Notes: generated from the sequence alone by a model not told the origin. A stretch of DNA of 64,000 bases from JACVRW01 sp963813495 (GCA_963813495.1 CAWEZC010000006.1:62001-126000); one strand, 5' to 3'. Shown: positions 15,865-24,173, counted from the stretch's first letter. A program made the numbers and translations.

Positions 15865-16562
15865 AGGTCCTGTCGGTCGTCCACCACGACAACGCGGCCG
15901 CCGGCGTGTTCGCCGCGGCCGCGGAGGAGGCGGGCGAGTGGTGGCCGGGGGATGGCGGCGACCCGCCGGAGCCGGACGGCTTCGACGCTGTGATGGTCTT
16001 CGGCGGCGCGATGCACGCCGACCACGAGGACGAGCACCCCTGGCTGCGCACCGAAAAGGACTTCCTGCGTGATCTCTTGGCCCGGCGGGTCCCCGTTCTC
16101 GGGGTATGCCTCGGCAGCCAGCTCCTGGCAGAGGCGGCGGGCGCCCAGCCGCGTCGCCTGACCCGGCCCGAGATCGGCTGGCGCCGGATCGAGGTGTCCG
16201 CCGAGGGCCGCGGCGACCCGGTGATCGGGCCGCTGGCTCCCGCCTTCGAGGCGTTCGAGTGGCACTCCTACGAGGCTCCGCTTCCTCCCGGGGCGGTGGC
16301 GCTTGCGAAGACTTCCGTGTGCCTGCAGGCCTACCGTGTCGACGGCCTGCCCGCCTGGGGCGTCCAGTTCCACGCAGAGGTCACGCCCCGCGACCTGGGC
16401 TCATGGCTGGACGACTGGCAGGGGGACCCGGACGCTGTGGCCACCGGCCAGGATCCCGAGCAGATCCGGGCCGAGAGCGAGCGCAGGATCGCTGCCCAGA
16501 ACGCACTGGGCCGTGAGCTGGCGAAGCGCTTCATGGGCGCGGCGCGAGCCGCAAGCGCGTAG
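15861..16562 (+). CDS. GuaA-like class I glutamine amidotransferase
   Basis: 233 residues. VMVFGGAMHADHEDEHPW, nucleophile VLGVCLGSQLLAEAAG and catalytic His in GVQFHAEVTP mark the free-standing GMP-synthase-like amidotransferase family. The usual partner synthetase domain is absent. The GTG start overlaps the cupin stop (GTGA), making it the last gene of the aldehyde dehydrogenase operon. It is the third class I amidotransferase-fold gene within 6 kb. It may be another gamma-glutamyl hydrolase or an amide-nitrogen donor. Confidence 0.82.
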   Translation: MKVLSVVHHDNAAAGVFAAAAEEAGEWWPGDGGDPPEPDGFDAVMVFGGAMHADHEDEHPWLRTEKDFLRDLLARRVPVLGVCLGSQLLAEAAGAQPRRLTRPEIGWRRIEVSAEGRGDPVIGPLAPAFEAFEWHSYEAPLPPGAVALAKTSVCLQAYRVDGLPAWGVQFHAEVTPRDLGSWLDDWQGDPDAVATGQDPEQIRAESERRIAAQNALGRELAKRFMGAARAASA

Positions 16563-16566
16563 GCCT

Positions 16567-17481
16567 CTAGGCGTTCGGGGGTGCCTGGGGTCCGCTCGAC
16601 GGCGGGCCGGGATTCCCGCCCGCGGGCGGGGACCCGCCGGGCGGCGGGGCGGGCGGGGGTGGCGAGCCGGGCTCCGGCGGAGGCGCCGGCCCGGAGCCGG
16701 GGGGCGTAGGCGGCGGCATCGAGGAGCCGCTCGTCGGCACTTCGGGCCCGCCTGCAGCGACGCCGGCCGCTTCCAGCTCGCCCCCGGCTTCGGCACCCGG
16801 GATCGGCTCGCCCTTGAGCCGCTTGAGCTCGAAGTAGACGACCGCCGCCGCAAGGGCCGTCAGCGGAACCATCAGCAGGTTGACGATCAGGTCGGCGAGC
16901 GTGAAGCCGACGTAGGAGTCGAAGATCGCGTCCATGATCGCCCCGATGACCAGGCGGATCACGAAGCCGGCGATGAACAGCAGGACGATCACGCCGAAGA
17001 CCTGCCAGCCGTGACCCTTGACCAGCTGGCGGCTGCGCCCGAAGGACTCGAAGACGCCCGCCCGCTCGAGCACGATCACCGGCACGATGACCGCCCAGAT
17101 CGTGAGCAGGAACAGGCCCGGCACGATCAGGAAGATGAACCCGATCGCGATCCCGATGCCGGCCAGGATGCCCGCCCCGATCAGCGTGGCCACCACGGGC
17201 CCGGCCGCGGAGAAGAGGCTGCCCACGCTGTGGTCGCGGCGCCCGTCGAGGATGTCGCGCGCCGCCTCGACGACCATGCCCTGGTACCAGTAGGTGGCCA
17301 CGATCGCCAGCGCGGACGCCGCCAGCGACAGCAGTACCCCGCCCTCGCTATAGAAGATTCCGTTGATCAGGGCGACCGGCACGAAGATGACCAGCGCGGC
17401 CGGGATGAGCAGCGTGAACTGTTCCCTGTAGATGCTGATGATCCGCTCGAAGACCCGCCCGACGTCAAGCTTCTGGTTCAT
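16567..17481 (-). CDS. Polytopic membrane protein with proline-rich cytoplasmic or wall tail
   Basis: 304 residues. The first ~240 have about six hydrophobic segments and resemble the membrane domain of glycerophosphodiester phosphodiesterase-like and DUF975-like proteins: an N-terminal VGRVFERIISIYREQF amphipathic helix, FIFLIVPGLFLLTIWAVIVPVIVLE, and SFGRSRQLVKGHGWQVFGVIVLL. The last ~65 residues are almost only Pro, Gly, Ser and Ala. No catalytic residues are visible. TAGATT lies 7 nt before the ATG with no ribosome-binding site, so it is probably leaderless. Function unknown. Confidence 0.7.
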   Translation of the reverse strand: MNQKLDVGRVFERIISIYREQFTLLIPAALVIFVPVALINGIFYSEGGVLLSLAASALAIVATYWYQGMVVEAARDILDGRRDHSVGSLFSAAGPVVATLIGAGILAGIGIAIGFIFLIVPGLFLLTIWAVIVPVIVLERAGVFESFGRSRQLVKGHGWQVFGVIVLLFIAGFVIRLVIGAIMDAIFDSYVGFTLADLIVNLLMVPLTALAAAVVYFELKRLKGEPIPGAEAGGELEAAGVAAGGPEVPTSGSSMPPPTPPGSGPAPPPEPGSPPPPAPPPGGSPPAGGNPGPPSSGPQAPPNA

Positions 17482-17499
17482 GGAGCAGAATCTACTGTC

Positions 17500-18027
17500 G
17501 TGTCGGACAGCTTGCGCGGACAGCTACTGATTGCGGCACCGCAGTTGCACGACTACTTCCGGCGCACGGTCATCCTCGTGATCGAACACACGCCGGAGGG
17601 CGCGATGGGCGTCGTGCTCAACCGAACGTCGGAGGCGCGCGTGACCGACGTGGTGCCGGCCCTGGCCGCACTGCCCGATTCCGACGACCTCGTGCGCCTC
17701 GGCGGGCCGGTGGCGCCGGAGTCCGTGGTCGCGCTCGGGGACTTCGAGGACCCCGAAGAGGCAGGCACCACGGTCCTGGGCACGCTCGGGACGCTGGACC
17801 CGGAGGCCGCCAACGAGTCTCTGCGCCGCCTGCGTGTGTACGCCGGCCATGCGGGCTGGGCCGCGGGCCAGCTCGACGGCGAGCTCGAGCAGGACGCCTG
17901 GATCGTCGCCGAGGCGAGCGTCGACGATCCCTTCGGTGACGGTGACCTGTGGGCGATGGCGCTCGGGCGCAAGGGCGGCAGGTACCGGCTGCTGGCCACG
18001 ATGCCGAGCGATCCCTCGCTCAACTGA
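17500..18027 (+). CDS. YqgE/AlgH family protein (UPF0301)
   Basis: 175 residues from GTG at 17500; the frame is open far upstream but that stretch is antisense to the preceding membrane protein gene. Family signatures are present: LRGQLLIAAPQLHDYFRRTVILVIEHTPEGAMGVVLNR (read in parts), VRLGGPV and VYAGHAGWAAGQLDGEL. The molecular role of the family is unsettled. It is divergent from the membrane protein gene with only 18 bp between the starts. Confidence 0.85.
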   Translation: MSDSLRGQLLIAAPQLHDYFRRTVILVIEHTPEGAMGVVLNRTSEARVTDVVPALAALPDSDDLVRLGGPVAPESVVALGDFEDPEEAGTTVLGTLGTLDPEAANESLRRLRVYAGHAGWAAGQLDGELEQDAWIVAEASVDDPFGDGDLWAMALGRKGGRYRLLATMPSDPSLN

Positions 18028-18763
18028 GCGTCTGAGGCAGGAGCTCCTCGAGCGCCGGGCTGCGCGGGACGGGGCCGAGCCAGTCCGGGTAGAGCCGACG
18101 AGCCGCCGCCGCGCACGGCCGGCCGCTAGCCAGATGCGCCAGCGTCTCGAGCTCCAGCAGCACGCGGATGCTCGTGAAGATCTGGAAGTCGGCAGCGTTG
18201 GGCCGGACCCCGTCGATCGTACCCTCGGCGATCAGGGCGTCGGCGTGATCGAGCAGCCCCGGTAGGCGGGCGAGGTCCGCGCGAGCCGCTTCCCGGTCGG
18301 CCGAGGAGCGGGCGCCAAGCCGCCGGATCAGCGGTCGCGACAGCTCCCCGGACAGCGCCGGCGCGGGCAGGCCCAAGACCTGGGCGGCGGTCCAGCGCCG
18401 CAGGCCGCGATCGTGGAGGAGGGCATAGCGAAAGACGCGCCGCGGCACGGGCTGGAGCTCGGCCTCACCCCAGAGCTCGGCGAGCTCGACCCGCTCACGG
18501 GCGACCGGGTCCGGCGGGAACAGCGGCGGCAGCGGGCGCAGCTCCTCGAGCGCCCGCGAGATTGCGAGCGTGCCCTGCAGCGGGCGCCCCTCGAGCTCGG
18601 CCGCCGGCACGGTCGCTGCGCTGAAGCCGGCCCAGCGCAGCAGCTGAGGATGCAGGCCGGCCGGGAGGGTGATGACGCGGTGCGGTACGCGCTTGTGGGA
18701 GAGCAGAGCCGACGCCGTGGCCGACGAGGTCGACAGGGGGATCACGTAGAGCCGGTTGACCAT
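18020..18763 (-). CDS. Glutathione-S-transferase-fold protein
   Basis: 247 residues from ATG at 18763. The N-terminal ~75 residues fit a thioredoxin-like GST domain (RLYVIPLSTSSATASALLSHKRVPHRVITLP, then VPAAELEGRPLQGTLAISRALEEL), followed by an all-helical C-terminal domain with the ADFQIFTSIRVLLELE helix typical of GSTs. No CxxC is present. The glutathione-independent role in an actinobacterium is unclear. It starts 7 bp after the SGNH gene stop and may be the last gene of the acylation cassette or an unrelated passenger. Its 3' end overlaps the YqgE gene by 8 bp. Confidence 0.72.
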   Translation of the reverse strand: MVNRLYVIPLSTSSATASALLSHKRVPHRVITLPAGLHPQLLRWAGFSAATVPAAELEGRPLQGTLAISRALEELRPLPPLFPPDPVARERVELAELWGEAELQPVPRRVFRYALLHDRGLRRWTAAQVLGLPAPALSGELSRPLIRRLGARSSADREAARADLARLPGLLDHADALIAEGTIDGVRPNAADFQIFTSIRVLLELETLAHLASGRPCAAAARRLYPDWLGPVPRSPALEELLPQTLS

Positions 18764-18770
18764 CGCGCGG

Positions 18771-19370
18771 CTAGTCCCGGCAGCGCCGCACCGAGCGCGC
18801 CACAGCGCTCGCGCGCGCGGCGTAGCCGGTGGCGGAGACGTGCACGCCGTCGCCGGCAAGCCAGCCGGGATTGCGGCTGACCAGCTTCGCCCAGTTGACC
18901 ACGCGCAGGTGGCTGCGCGGCTTCGACTCCTGAGCGAGCACCCGGTTGTAGCCCGAGTAGCTCGCGCCGGCCACCGGCGGGCGCACGATGTTGGCCCACA
19001 CCACGCAACGGCGCGGCCCGGCCACCGCCATCACCGAGCGGATCGCGGCACGGAAGGCGGACAGGCTGCGCGGATCGTCGTTGGTGCCGAGGCTCACGTG
19101 AATGACCCGCGGCAGCGAGCGCCCGTAGACCCGCATCACGGACGCGCCCTGGAAGGCGTGGCGGCTGACCTCCGTGGATTGAGTGATGCGCCAGCGCCGC
19201 AGGGCGCGCGGGATGTAGGGCGCCGTGCCCACCGCCAGCGAGTCGCCGTTCACCAGCAGGTTGCGGGTCAGCGCAGCCGAGGCCGGTTCCTCGGCCGGCG
19301 CCGCTGGGGCCGGCACGCCCAGCGCGAGCAGGGCGCCGGAGGCGAGCACCGCCAGGCCTCTCGGCGTCAT
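18771..19370 (-). CDS. Secreted SGNH/GDSL-type hydrolase or esterase (small)
   Basis: 199 residues: a signal peptide (~1-26, LAVLASGALLALGVPAPAAPA), then an SGNH core. Block I is LLVNGDSLAVGTAPYI (catalytic Ser), block III is VSLGTNDDP (Asn), block V is GDGVHVSATGY (Asp-His). The block II Gly is less clear. It would cleave or transfer an acyl or acetyl ester outside the cell. It overlaps the DUF459 gene by 4 nt (ATGA), so it belongs to the MBOAT operon. It is a close relative of the divergent SGNH gene at 21693 (GDSLxVGTxPY in both). Confidence 0.82.
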   Translation of the reverse strand: MTPRGLAVLASGALLALGVPAPAAPAEEPASAALTRNLLVNGDSLAVGTAPYIPRALRRWRITQSTEVSRHAFQGASVMRVYGRSLPRVIHVSLGTNDDPRSLSAFRAAIRSVMAVAGPRRCVVWANIVRPPVAGASYSGYNRVLAQESKPRSHLRVVNWAKLVSRNPGWLAGDGVHVSATGYAARASAVARSVRRCRD

Positions 19371-20356
19371 GGTCCGTCCTCCTCCTTGAGGGCCGGATAG
19401 TCCTCGGCCATCGCTTCGAGCACCAGGCGAGCGGGCGCGACGGCGCCGTCCCGCGAGAAGTGGATGCCGTCCGGCTGGCGGGCGAGCACGCGGCGCCCGT
19501 CGATCCTGAGGCCGTCCGAGTACTTGCCGCCTCCGAGGGTCGAGAACACGTCCACGTAGCGCAGGCCAGGGACCGCGGCCGTGGCCTGCTCGACGGCGCG
19601 GTTCTGGCTGGCATAGATGCCGTTCTGCTCCGAATTGCGCGCTGTGGGCGGCGGGACCCAGTACACCGGGCGCTCAGCGTCGCCGGTGAGCGCCTTCGAT
19701 ACCACGGCGACCCGGCGCGCGAACTCCGTCTGCCACTCCGGGGTGCTCGGCCCATAGAGCTGGCCGTCCACCTCGACGTTGAACCCGTCGTTCCCGCCGA
19801 TGGCCATCACCACCGCGTCGGGATCGCGCGCGTCGATCTCCTGCTGGGCGTTGAGCTCCCAGTTGAAGAAGCCGGGGTTGGTGAGCGACGTGGAGTTGCG
19901 CGGCACGACCTCGACCTCGAGCAGGCCGGGCGGCGCCTGGTCGGTGATCCGTTCCCCCAGGAACTGCGCCTCCGAGTCCCCGGTCACCAGCACCTCGATC
20001 GGGTTGCCGGGCGACGGCTGCGGGAACTTCGGCTCCGCCGCCCGCTCGCGTGCGCGGCGCCGCAGGATCGCTGTGGAGCCCTCCTCGAGCTCCGTGCCCG
20101 ACGCGGTCTTGTCCTCCTGTCCGAAGGCCAGATCGAGGCCCTTGCGCGGAAGGTGAAGGCCCACGAAGCCCGCGACGTCATCGAGCGGGCGCCCGACCGA
20201 CAGCACGATGTCGCGCGTGGTCCCCTGCTTCATGCCCTCCCCCGCACGGACGATGGCCTCCGAGTTGAACAGGGCGGCGATCACCAGCGCGATCAGGAGC
20301 ACGCCGAGCACCCGCCCGGCCGGCATCGTGAGGTCCCTGTTGCGCTTCGGATCCAT
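19367..20356 (-). CDS. DUF459-like SGNH protein with N-terminal membrane anchor
   Basis: 329 residues. One transmembrane segment (~15-35, VLGVLLIALVIAALF) anchors an extracytoplasmic SGNH domain: VLVTGDSEAQFLGE (Ser), MAIGGNDGFN (Asn) and ARQPDGIHFSRDGA (Asp-His). This matches the DUF459/OpgC-neighbour type of periplasmic acyl-transfer proteins. It starts 3 bp after the MBOAT gene stop and overlaps the following small SGNH gene. In AlgI/AlgJ and PatA/PatB systems the MBOAT protein exports the acetyl group and an SGNH partner transfers it to a polymer; the same division of labour is inferred here. Confidence 0.82.
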   Translation of the reverse strand: MDPKRNRDLTMPAGRVLGVLLIALVIAALFNSEAIVRAGEGMKQGTTRDIVLSVGRPLDDVAGFVGLHLPRKGLDLAFGQEDKTASGTELEEGSTAILRRRARERAAEPKFPQPSPGNPIEVLVTGDSEAQFLGERITDQAPPGLLEVEVVPRNSTSLTNPGFFNWELNAQQEIDARDPDAVVMAIGGNDGFNVEVDGQLYGPSTPEWQTEFARRVAVVSKALTGDAERPVYWVPPPTARNSEQNGIYASQNRAVEQATAAVPGLRYVDVFSTLGGGKYSDGLRIDGRRVLARQPDGIHFSRDGAVAPARLVLEAMAEDYPALKEEDGP

Positions 20357-20359
20357 GGC

Positions 20360-21760
20360 TCAGAACTGGAAGTAGATGAAGGGGGCCACCCCCTGCTGGC
20401 CCACCGCGGCATCCGCGACCACGAGGAGCGCGCCGAAGGCGATGCCCTGCGCCGCCACCGGCCTGGCGACCACCCAGGCTTCGCCGCGACGCCACCACCC
20501 CTCGGGCAGCGCCTGGACCGCGATCGCGGCCACCACCAGCAGAACCATAGGGAAGGTCACGAGCGGCGAGGGGCCGGAGAACCCGATGCCGCCCAGGATG
20601 TCGAAGGCGATGCCGAGGTTCGGCGCGCGGAAGAAGACCCACGCTATGCAGACCACGTTGAAGGTGATGAACCAGGCCAGCACGACGGGCATGCGAAAGC
20701 GCGGGAAGCGCTCGCGTACCCAGCGCTCGAGCGATAGGGCGCCCCCGTGGATTCCTCCCCAGATCAGGAACGTCCACGACGCGCCGTGCCAGAGCCCGCC
20801 CAGCAGCATGGTCAGCATCAGGTTGCGGTAGGTCTTGGCCTCCCCCTTGCGGTTTCCGCCCAGCGGTATGTAGAGGTAGTCGCGCAGCCAGCGCGACAGT
20901 GTGATGTGCCAGCGCCGCCAGAAGTCCTGCAGCGAGAGCGCCATATACGGGCGGTTGAAGTTCTGCGGCAGCTGGTAGCCCAGCAGCAGTGCGAGCCCGA
21001 TGGCCATGTCGGTGTAGCCCGAGAAGTCGCAGTAGATCTGCGCGGCGAAGGCGTAGAAGGCCAGCAGGATCTCGCCACCGGAGAAGCTCCCCGGATCGTT
21101 GTAGACGGGGTCCACCACGTTGCGGGCCAGCTCGTCGGCCACCACGGTCTTCTTGATCAGCCCGCCGGCGATCAGGAACAGGCCGGGGCCTGCGAGCACG
21201 GCCCGCGGATCGCGGGGAGTGCGCAGCTGCGGGAGCAGCTCGTTGGCGCGCACGATCGGACCGGCCACCAGGTGGGGAAAGAAGGCCTGCAGGATGGCCA
21301 CGTCGCCCAGCGAGGCGGCGCGCGTCTCGCCGCGGTAGACGTCGACCACGTACGAGATCGCCTGGAAGGTGAAGAACGAGATCCCGATCGGGAGCACGAT
21401 CTGGACGATCGGCAGGGGCGAGCCGAGCCCGATCGCGTCGAGCGCACCATTCATTTCGTCGACGAAGAAGCCGAAGTACTTGAAAGTGCCGAGCAAACCG
21501 AGGTCGAACACGATTGCCCCGACCAGCGCGCGCTTGCGCGTGACCTGCGAGGGGGCGGTCGCGATCACCCGGGCCGCGAACGTGTTGACGACGCTCGAGG
21601 CGATCAGGAGGAGAACCCAGCGCCAGTCCACCCAGCCGTAGAAGAAGTAGGACGCCAGCAGGATGAAAGGTCGCCATGCTCTCGGGTGAGGCATGAGCGC
21701 CCAGGAAACGATGAACACGACCACGAAGAAGGCCGCGAACTCGATCGTCGGGAAACTCAC
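20360..21760 (-). CDS. MBOAT-family O-acyltransferase (AlgI/PatA-like)
   Basis: 466 residues from GTG at 21760. The start was chosen because SFPTIEFAAFFVVVF is the typical N-terminus of AlgI-like proteins and the longer frame has no such match. There are about 10-12 membrane segments. Motifs: ASYFFYGWVDWRW, CDFSGYTDMAIGLALLLGY, DFWRRWHITLSRWLRDYLYIPLGG (in pieces, with the conserved RRWHITLS) and MLLGGLWHGASWTF with the catalytic His. It would pass acetyl or another acyl group across the membrane for polysaccharide or wall modification. First gene of the operon MBOAT, DUF459, SGNH, GST-like. Confidence 0.9.
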   Translation of the reverse strand: MSFPTIEFAAFFVVVFIVSWALMPHPRAWRPFILLASYFFYGWVDWRWVLLLIASSVVNTFAARVIATAPSQVTRKRALVGAIVFDLGLLGTFKYFGFFVDEMNGALDAIGLGSPLPIVQIVLPIGISFFTFQAISYVVDVYRGETRAASLGDVAILQAFFPHLVAGPIVRANELLPQLRTPRDPRAVLAGPGLFLIAGGLIKKTVVADELARNVVDPVYNDPGSFSGGEILLAFYAFAAQIYCDFSGYTDMAIGLALLLGYQLPQNFNRPYMALSLQDFWRRWHITLSRWLRDYLYIPLGGNRKGEAKTYRNLMLTMLLGGLWHGASWTFLIWGGIHGGALSLERWVRERFPRFRMPVVLAWFITFNVVCIAWVFFRAPNLGIAFDILGGIGFSGPSPLVTFPMVLLVVAAIAVQALPEGWWRRGEAWVVARPVAAQGIAFGALLVVADAAVGQQGVAPFIYFQF

Positions 21761-22565
21761 GGCGGTGATTCTGGCTGGCGCGGCGGCGGTGCTGCTCACG
21801 GGAGGCGGGTCCGCGACGGCCCAGGGAAGCGGCGCCAACGTGCTCGTCGTGGGCGACAGCCTGCAGGTCGGGACGGGCCCCTACCTGGAGCAGCAGCTCG
21901 GTGCTGTGCCGGTGGAGTTCGACCAACAGCAGAGTCGCGGCAGCGGGGTCGGCCTCTCCATCCTGCGGTCGCGCCTCAGCCCTGAGCACAACGTGGTGAT
22001 CTTCGACTTGGGCACCAACGACGATCCCGGCAACCCGGACGCCCTCATCGCGACGATGAGAGCGGCGCGCCAGGCCAGCGGCGACCGCTGCCTGATCGTG
22101 GCGACGATTCTCCGGCCGCCCTACAACGGAGTGTCTGTGGACGGCATGAATGCGGCGATCCAGGGCTTCGCTGCCGAGACCCCGAACGTCGTGCTGGTGG
22201 ACTGGTACGGGGTGGCCACCAGCACACCGAAGCTCCTCTACCCGGACGGCGTGCACGCGCGGCCCGAGGGCTACGCGCTGCGCGGCCGCCTGCTGGCCGA
22301 CGGCGTGGCCCAGTGCGAGGGTGGAGGATCACGCGCGACCACCGGCATCCCCGCTCCACGGGGCAACGCCGAGCGGCCGCCGCCGATCCCCCACTGGGAG
22401 CCGCAGCCGGCACCGGAGCGCGACCTGCAGGTGGAGGCTCCGGCCCCGCTCGTGGCCATCGGTTCGGCCGTCCGCGGCGCCGCCGCCCTGGTGGCCGCGG
22501 CGGGCCGCGATGCCCGCCAGGCCGCAGGCATGGGGCCGCCCGAGCCCGTGCTCGGAGCCGAGTAA
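21693..22565 (+). CDS. Secreted SGNH/GDSL-type hydrolase with extended tail
   Basis: 290 residues if the ATG at 21693 is used. The SGNH core is VLVVGDSLQVGTGPYL (Ser), IFDLGTNDDPGN (Asn) and YPDGVHARPEGY (Asp-His). A ~85-residue Pro-rich, then Ala-rich tail follows. Start choice is difficult: ATG 21693 or 21711 gives a good signal peptide (KK, hydrophobic core, ATAQ) but overlaps the divergent MBOAT coding start by up to 68 bp. GTG 21765 avoids the overlap but loses the basic n-region. Third codon positions of the two frames coincide, so composition does not decide. It is the divergent paralogue of the SGNH gene at 18771 and probably works with the MBOAT system. Confidence 0.78.
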   Translation: MSAQETMNTTTKKAANSIVGKLTAVILAGAAAVLLTGGGSATAQGSGANVLVVGDSLQVGTGPYLEQQLGAVPVEFDQQQSRGSGVGLSILRSRLSPEHNVVIFDLGTNDDPGNPDALIATMRAARQASGDRCLIVATILRPPYNGVSVDGMNAAIQGFAAETPNVVLVDWYGVATSTPKLLYPDGVHARPEGYALRGRLLADGVAQCEGGGSRATTGIPAPRGNAERPPPIPHWEPQPAPERDLQVEAPAPLVAIGSAVRGAAALVAAAGRDARQAAGMGPPEPVLGAE

Positions 22566-22610
22566 CCCAATTTCTGGCCCCAGCCCGGTCCATCCGTTAC
22601 GTTGCCGCGC

Positions 22611-23525
22611 ATGACTCGTACGAGAAGGACCCTCACCGCACTGGCTGTCGTGGCCGCAGCCGCGTTCGCCCTGGCTCCCTCGGCCTCGGCGGCCGAAGCC
22701 GAATGCCCGGGCACGTTCGAGGTGCTCCACAACGACCGCATCGGCAGCATGCAGCTGCCCAAGGGTCCCTACGTGGTCACCCTCCTCGATTCCACCGAGA
22801 TCGGCTGCACCGAGGCCTCGCGCCTGTTCAGCCAGTTCCTGGAGGACTTCGATGGCCGCCTTCCGCGACCGTGGGTCGGCGCCGCGTCCAGCCGCACCTT
22901 CACCGAGGGGCGCGGGAGCAGCATCGGCTTCCGCGTCACACCGGCCACCAACCCGCTTCCGCCGACTCCGCCGCACCCGCCCTCGAAGCGAGTCTGCCCG
23001 GGTTACTTCAGCGTGCTGCACAACGACTACATCGGCAGCCTCAGCATCCCCAAGGGCAAGTACCACCTGATCCTGCTGTCGCTCACGAACTCGTACTCCT
23101 GCTCGCGGGCCTCGAGTGACTTCGCCCGCTTCCTGCAGGACTACGACGGCGTGCTGCCGCGGCCCTGGTATCTCGACCCCGCCACAGCGAGCTTCCAGAG
23201 GGGCAGCTCGCACGTAGGCTTCCGCATCAAGGCCTACGTGACCACCGGAGGCAGCGGCAACGGCCGGCACCCCTCGGGCGGCCAGACGAGGTGCCCGGCG
23301 ACGTTCCGGGTGCTGAACAACGACAGCATCGGGAAGCTCAAGCTCAGGAGGGGCAACTACAACGTCTGGGTCCGTGGACTCAGCTGCCCGCGCTCCTCGA
23401 CCCTGTTCGCCCAGTTCCTGCAGGACACCAGCGGCGTGCTCCCGCGGCCGTGGGTCCTGAACGTGCCGACGGCGACCTTCTCACGAGGGAAGGTCAACTT
23501 CCGCGTGAAGCCGGTGCAGCGCTAG
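22611..23525 (+). CDS. Secreted protein of three tandem ~97-residue repeats, unknown family
   Basis: 304 residues. A signal peptide (RTRRTLTALAVVAAAAFALA...ASA, ~1-27) is followed by three repeats starting near residues 31, 128 and 227. Each opens with C-P-x-x-F-x-V-L-x-N-D-x-I-G, then a K/R-G-x-Y strand, a second Cys with SxLFxxFL, and ends with LPRPW and a ATF-x-RG segment. The two conserved Cys per repeat suggest one disulfide per unit. Linkers are Pro/Thr or Gly/Ser-rich. TACGTT lies 7 nt before the ATG (leaderless-like). It lies beside the acylation cassette, so it may be an envelope or matrix protein. I do not recognise the repeat. Confidence 0.8.
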   Translation: MTRTRRTLTALAVVAAAAFALAPSASAAEAECPGTFEVLHNDRIGSMQLPKGPYVVTLLDSTEIGCTEASRLFSQFLEDFDGRLPRPWVGAASSRTFTEGRGSSIGFRVTPATNPLPPTPPHPPSKRVCPGYFSVLHNDYIGSLSIPKGKYHLILLSLTNSYSCSRASSDFARFLQDYDGVLPRPWYLDPATASFQRGSSHVGFRIKAYVTTGGSGNGRHPSGGQTRCPATFRVLNNDSIGKLKLRRGNYNVWVRGLSCPRSSTLFAQFLQDTSGVLPRPWVLNVPTATFSRGKVNFRVKPVQR

Positions 23526-23538
23526 CAGAGATCGGCCG

Positions 23539-24075
23539 CTAGTCGGCCGACTGGCACTGGTCCTGGATCGACTCGAGCTCGGCCACCGCCGCCTTGGCGC
23601 CCGCTCTGGCGGACGAGGCGTTGAAGAAGCGATCAAGCGAATTCACCGCGCCCTGAACGCAAGCGGCGGACAGCTGGTTCTCCTGCCGGGCCTGGGCCAG
23701 GGCGGCCTTCTGCTTCTGGTCTTTGCCCTGGGCGGCGGCGGTCTGGCCGCGCGCCGTCTCGACCTCGGCGGCTTCCTTCTGAATCGTCTGCCTGAGGTTG
23801 CGAGCCTGGGCCTCCTCGCGGATGAAGCGGCGCTTCACGCGCCGGAATGCCGCCCGCTCGCGAGCGCCGAAGGCCTGCAACCGCCGCTCGGTCTGGGCCG
23901 CCTCGCCCTGCTGGGCGGCCAGCTCGGTCTTCTGCTGCTCGATCGTGGCATTGGCGTCGTCGAGGTCCGACTTGGTGGTGAAGGCCCAGATGCCGAGTCC
24001 GATGGCAGCCAGAGCACAGATCGCGGCGATCACGATCCAGCCGGTCGGTCGCCCTCCCTGCTGCGAGTCATCCAT
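23539..24075 (-). CDS. Single-pass membrane protein with coiled-coil
   Basis: 178 residues from ATG at 24075. A Gly/Gln-rich N-terminal tail, a TM segment (~13-35, GWIVIAAICALAAIGLGIWAF), then a long heptad-like helix rich in Gln, Ala, Glu and Arg (~36-135), and a C-terminal small domain with two Cys. It resembles tethered coiled-coil proteins of unknown role common in actinobacteria. It converges on the repeat-protein gene with a 13-bp gap. Confidence 0.65.
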   Translation of the reverse strand: MDDSQQGGRPTGWIVIAAICALAAIGLGIWAFTTKSDLDDANATIEQQKTELAAQQGEAAQTERRLQAFGARERAAFRRVKRRFIREEAQARNLRQTIQKEAAEVETARGQTAAAQGKDQKQKAALAQARQENQLSAACVQGAVNSLDRFFNASSARAGAKAAVAELESIQDQCQSAD

Positions 24076-24173
24076 GCGCGGGTGCTCCCTTTGAGTTTGT
24101 GGGTGCCCCAAACGGGGCCGGAGGCAGGCGCAGCATGACGCGGCTGCAACGGACGGCGCAAACCGAGGGCCGG

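Noticed and set aside
16303..17499. Long upstream extension of the YqgE/AlgH frame
   Set aside because: It overlaps the amidotransferase gene and is antisense to the membrane protein gene; family similarity begins only after the GTG at 17500.
19460..20737. 425-residue plus-strand frame over the DUF459 and MBOAT genes
   Set aside because: Antisense shadow rich in Arg, His and Gln; no domain recognised.
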